This document shows positions 61,917-64,000 of a stretch of 64,000 nucleotides of DNA, in pieces. The position numbers and the translations under genes are program-made. The stretch is from Shimia sp. R10_1 (GTDB taxonomy: Bacteria; Pseudomonadota; Alphaproteobacteria; Rhodobacterales; Rhodobacteraceae), in assembly GCF_017744095.1 (NCBI RefSeq), contig NZ_JAGHQX010000007.1:207586-271585 (forward strand). Reading direction: 5' to 3'. The notes under the pieces were generated by a model, which ran no database searches, was not told where the DNA came from, and was given only the letters and a program-made list of their open reading frames with translations. Position 1 is the stretch's first letter. The number at the start of each line of letters is the position of its first letter.

Positions 61917-63251
61917 TCAAAGGAAACGCTCATCCAGCGGATAGCACGACATGGTGTCAAAGCCATCATTGGTGACAACGCCTTGATCTTCCAACTTGAC
62001 CATGTGATCGCCACCCACTTCGCCAACAAGAGCCTCCACGCATAGCGTCAACCCCGGCTCCAACTGGTGATCAAAAGCGCCCTCAATCATGTGGTCGGGA
62101 TAGGCTACCAAAGGCCACTCATCACACAAGCCAACACCATGAAGTGCACAAGAATACTTCAGCGGTTGATACTTGGCTTGAAGCGGGTGAATGGATCGCG
62201 AGAGCTCCTCCATGTTCACGCCCGGCCGCAGCAGCTCTGTGTTGTAGCGGATGTGCTCCATCGCCTCGCCATAGCTTTCCCGCATATGGGCGGGTGCTTT
62301 GTCGTCCCCGATCCACCAGGTCCGACTGAGATCCGCACAAATTCCATAGGGTCCAATCAGATCGGTATCAAAGGCAAGAATTTCGTTTTCTGCAATCTCC
62401 CGTGGACCACACTCCTGAAACCAGGGATTTGTCCGAGGCCCCGAAGCAAGCAACCTTGTCTCAATCCACTCACCACCACGCTTGATGTTCTCGGCATGCA
62501 ACACAGCCCACACATCGTCTTCCGTAACCCCACCCTTTGGAATTTCGGTGCGCGCAAAATCCTCCATCACTTTCATGGACTGCTCACAGGCATGAATCGC
62601 GCACCGCATGGCACGCAATTCGTGCTCAGTCTTTATTGCACGTGTGCGCTCCGTGACTTCCTCACCATCCTGATAAGAAAGCCCCTGTCGTCGGAGTGCA
62701 TCCAAACCAGCTGGTTGAATTTTATCGATCGCCAGACGCTTTTCACCCGGTGCATGACGCGCCAAAAGATCCGCAATTTCTGCTGCGAAAGCGTCTGCAC
62801 CAGATCCAATCCGATCGCCTCGCGCAAAATAGAACATATCCGCTCCAGAACGGCTCTCTCGCACCAGAGGATTGTACTCTGCAAGAAATGGCGCGTTCTT
62901 ATAGTCCCACAGCACCATGTACCCATCCGCACAAAGCAAAACCGCCCGGAAAGGGTTATGCGCGTTCCAAAGTTGCATGTTCGTGGTGTCGGTCGCATAA
63001 CGAATGTTCAAAGGATCAAACATCAAGAGACCGGCATAACCACGCGCAACAATCGCATCAGTCAGCCTGCGATGACGTGCCTCTCTCATTGTTTTAAGAT
63101 CGGGTAACTCCAACCCTGCCTGTCGCCACTCTTCAAAAGCGAGCGCCGTTGGGCCAATTTCCACCCGATCTCCGACGTTGAGTGTCCCATCCCCGAGGCG
63201 TTGTCCTTGGCTCGGGTCGATCTTACGAAATGAGCTGTAATGCGAATTCAT
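61917..63251 (-). CDS. dddP: DMSP lyase DddP (M24 metallopeptidase fold)
   Basis: This 445-residue cytoplasmic enzyme is taken from MNSHYSSFRKIDPS (63251); the longer frame adds 43 unlikely residues. DddP cleaves dimethylsulfoniopropionate to dimethyl sulfide and acrylate. The pita-bread fold is seen, and its metal ligands are kept: two Asp in AFDTDLIGPYG and one in ADLSRTWW, His in ALHGVGLCDEW, Glu in LCVEALVGE and Glu in VKLEDQGVV. The Asp six residues after the His matches the catalytic Asp377 reported for the Ruegeria lacuscaerulensis enzyme. Phrases such as NIRYATDTTNMQLWNAHNP and NIKRGGEWIETRLLASGPRTN fit DddP rather than prolidase. Confidence 0.93.
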   Translation of the reverse strand: MNSHYSSFRKIDPSQGQRLGDGTLNVGDRVEIGPTALAFEEWRQAGLELPDLKTMREARHRRLTDAIVARGYAGLLMFDPLNIRYATDTTNMQLWNAHNPFRAVLLCADGYMVLWDYKNAPFLAEYNPLVRESRSGADMFYFARGDRIGSGADAFAAEIADLLARHAPGEKRLAIDKIQPAGLDALRRQGLSYQDGEEVTERTRAIKTEHELRAMRCAIHACEQSMKVMEDFARTEIPKGGVTEDDVWAVLHAENIKRGGEWIETRLLASGPRTNPWFQECGPREIAENEILAFDTDLIGPYGICADLSRTWWIGDDKAPAHMRESYGEAMEHIRYNTELLRPGVNMEELSRSIHPLQAKYQPLKYSCALHGVGLCDEWPLVAYPDHMIEGAFDHQLEPGLTLCVEALVGEVGGDHMVKLEDQGVVTNDGFDTMSCYPLDERFL

Positions 63252-63650
63252 AGAACCTACCGCTGTGTTAGCTATTGAGTGAGGCAAGCGTTCGCGCTCA
63301 CTCTTCATAAAGACAGCATTCTTATTTACAAACGTTTCGGCGAGCGTAGAAACGACAGCTTTGTCGCTCCAAACGCGCAATCCAATGTCGCGAGGCCGGT
63401 TGGTTCAACATTCGCAAAGAGCAAAGCGCGGGCGGGCATCGCCCTCAACCTTTTGATTTTTCAGATGTTCACCTTTTCAAACCGCCTTCAGGCCAAAAGC
63501 AATGCACTCGGAGCAAGCCTGAAATGCGCTGAAGCCTTCAATTTTATGCGCAAAACACTTGTTTACTTGACTGAAGTTGCCTAATTGCGCCGCATAAAGT
63601 TCTGACGCCCCCCTTACATCGTTTCCCTTATCTCCAGACAGGAGTGACCC
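63252..63650. other. 399-bp intergenic region
   Basis: The region separates dddP from a small rightward ORF. A 101-codon frame at 63279-63584 has no ribosome-binding site or recognisable family, and is likely chance. The dddP promoter must be near 63260-63330; no clear operator was seen. Confidence 0.45.
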
Positions 63651-63773
63651 ATGTTGACACGCGACGACCTGATCCGCGACCAGCGCACGCGCGGAGGCTC
63701 TTTCTTTTCTGTTCTTTTTGTCTATGGGATTCTTGTGGGCACTTTGGTTTTGACGGGCATGGCCGTTCTTTAA
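63651..63773 (+). CDS. Small membrane protein, 40 residues
   Basis: This short ORF starts at ATG behind ACAGGAGTGACCC, a good ribosome-binding site. The protein begins MLTRDDLIRDQRTRGG and continues with one strongly hydrophobic helix (residues 18-40) reaching the C-terminus, with a charged N-terminus predicted inside. The codons show the third-position bias of real genes in part only. I do not recognise the family. It could be a regulatory or accessory membrane peptide. Confidence 0.55.
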   Translation: MLTRDDLIRDQRTRGGSFFSVLFVYGILVGTLVLTGMAVL

Positions 63774-63818
63774 CGAAACAGCCCCCTTCCAACGCTGCGA
63801 AGTCGAAAAACTACTCAG

Positions 63819-63844
63819 AAAAACCGCCCACTGAACGCGGGCGG
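63819..63844 (-). terminator. Terminator of the leftward ABC ATPase gene
   Basis: On the minus strand CCGCCC and GGGCGG pair around a loop of about nine bases, followed by five T (63819-63823), 21 bp after the ATPase stop. Confidence 0.85.
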
Positions 63845-63864
63845 CGCAAATGCAGACAGCAGCG

Positions 63865-64000
63865 TTATAAGTTTGCAGATTCGCCCACATTGTCGACCCC
63901 ACGCTCTTCCAGCAGAGCGGTCAGCCAGTTGGGATCCATTTCCGGCACGGAACTCAAAAGCAGGTCGGTGTAGGGATGGTGCGGCGGCGTGAACATCGCG
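63865..64000 (-). CDS. ABC transporter ATP-binding protein, C-terminal fragment at window edge
   Basis: Only the last 44 or so codons are in the window, ending in TAA at 63865. The sequence MFTPPHHPYTDLLLSSVPEMD is the C-terminal oligopeptide/dipeptide ATPase motif (PPxHPYTxxLLxSVPE) of DppD/DppF-type proteins. The rest lies past base 64000. The transporter may be different from the one at the left end. Confidence 0.85.
   Translation of the reverse strand, partial: AMFTPPHHPYTDLLLSSVPEMDPNWLTALLEERGVDNVGESANL

Noticed and set aside
63279..63584. 101-codon plus-strand ORF upstream of dddP
   Set aside because: It has no ribosome-binding site and low-complexity composition without family motifs, and it overlaps the dddP promoter area.
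1..64000. CRISPR arrays, prophage or IS elements
   Set aside because: No regular spaced repeats, transposase, integrase or phage structural genes were found in either strand.

Overview
The window reads as chromosomal DNA of a marine alphaproteobacterium, most likely a Rhodobacterales (Roseobacter-group) member. The reasons are a DddP-type DMSP lyase, a B12-dependent ribonucleotide reductase (NrdJ), a DUF1489 protein, IorA/IorB oxidoreductases, a TAXI-type TRAP transporter with a DUF3394 permease, and ABC uptake genes of the peptide/oligosaccharide class. No rRNA operon, CRISPR array, prophage or intact insertion sequence was seen. One tRNA (Leu, GAG anticodon) is present.

Layout. 1-5132: leftward ABC uptake operon (two permeases, a long family-5 binding protein) with a LacI-type regulator upstream and a likely operator over the binding-protein promoter. 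5608-9206: an old-yellow-enzyme/N-methylproline-demethylase-like flavoenzyme divergent from a TetR regulator, with two matching palindromes between them, then a ProC-like reductase. 9440-17650: leftward set of an oversized glutamate synthase large chain, a CysJ-like diflavin reductase 4 bp behind it, and a degenerate HemS-like protein. 17994-22000: DUF2189 protein, AraC regulator, acyl-CoA dehydrogenase, DUF1489 protein. 22035-33842: housekeeping genes nrdJ, tRNA-Leu, lipB, cytochrome c2, pyc, an FMN alpha-hydroxyacid dehydrogenase, and a UvrD/PcrA helicase.

33915-43329 holds the most unusual block. It contains a GST, a LysR-type DNA-binding domain fused to a response-regulator receiver instead of the usual ligand domain, a hybrid histidine kinase with receiver and HPt domains, a periplasmic family-3 binding protein translationally coupled to the kinase, and, divergently, a TAXI-TRAP transporter with a UspA-like protein. 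The intergenic region between the two arms carries a perfect 10-bp inverted repeat. I infer a periplasmic sensor-phosphorelay that controls the transporter through a LysR-receiver hybrid.

43646-47980: two tandem secreted SGNH-hydrolase-like paralogues, then an ankyrin-repeat protein of about 780 residues. 48103-52744: AraC regulator divergent from an SDR, IorA and IorB. 53239-61743: iron or other TonB-dependent uptake, with ExbB, two ExbD, TonB, a MarR regulator, an outer-membrane receptor, a secreted DUF4856 protein and a diiron-type sterol desaturase. Palindromes overlap the predicted promoters of the receptor and the DUF4856 gene. 61917-64000: dddP, an unrecognised 40-residue membrane peptide, and the 3' end of an ABC ATPase.

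Functions are inferred from sequence reading only; no database search was run. Start sites were adjusted where an internal start fits the family, signal peptide or ribosome-binding site better than the longest ORF.
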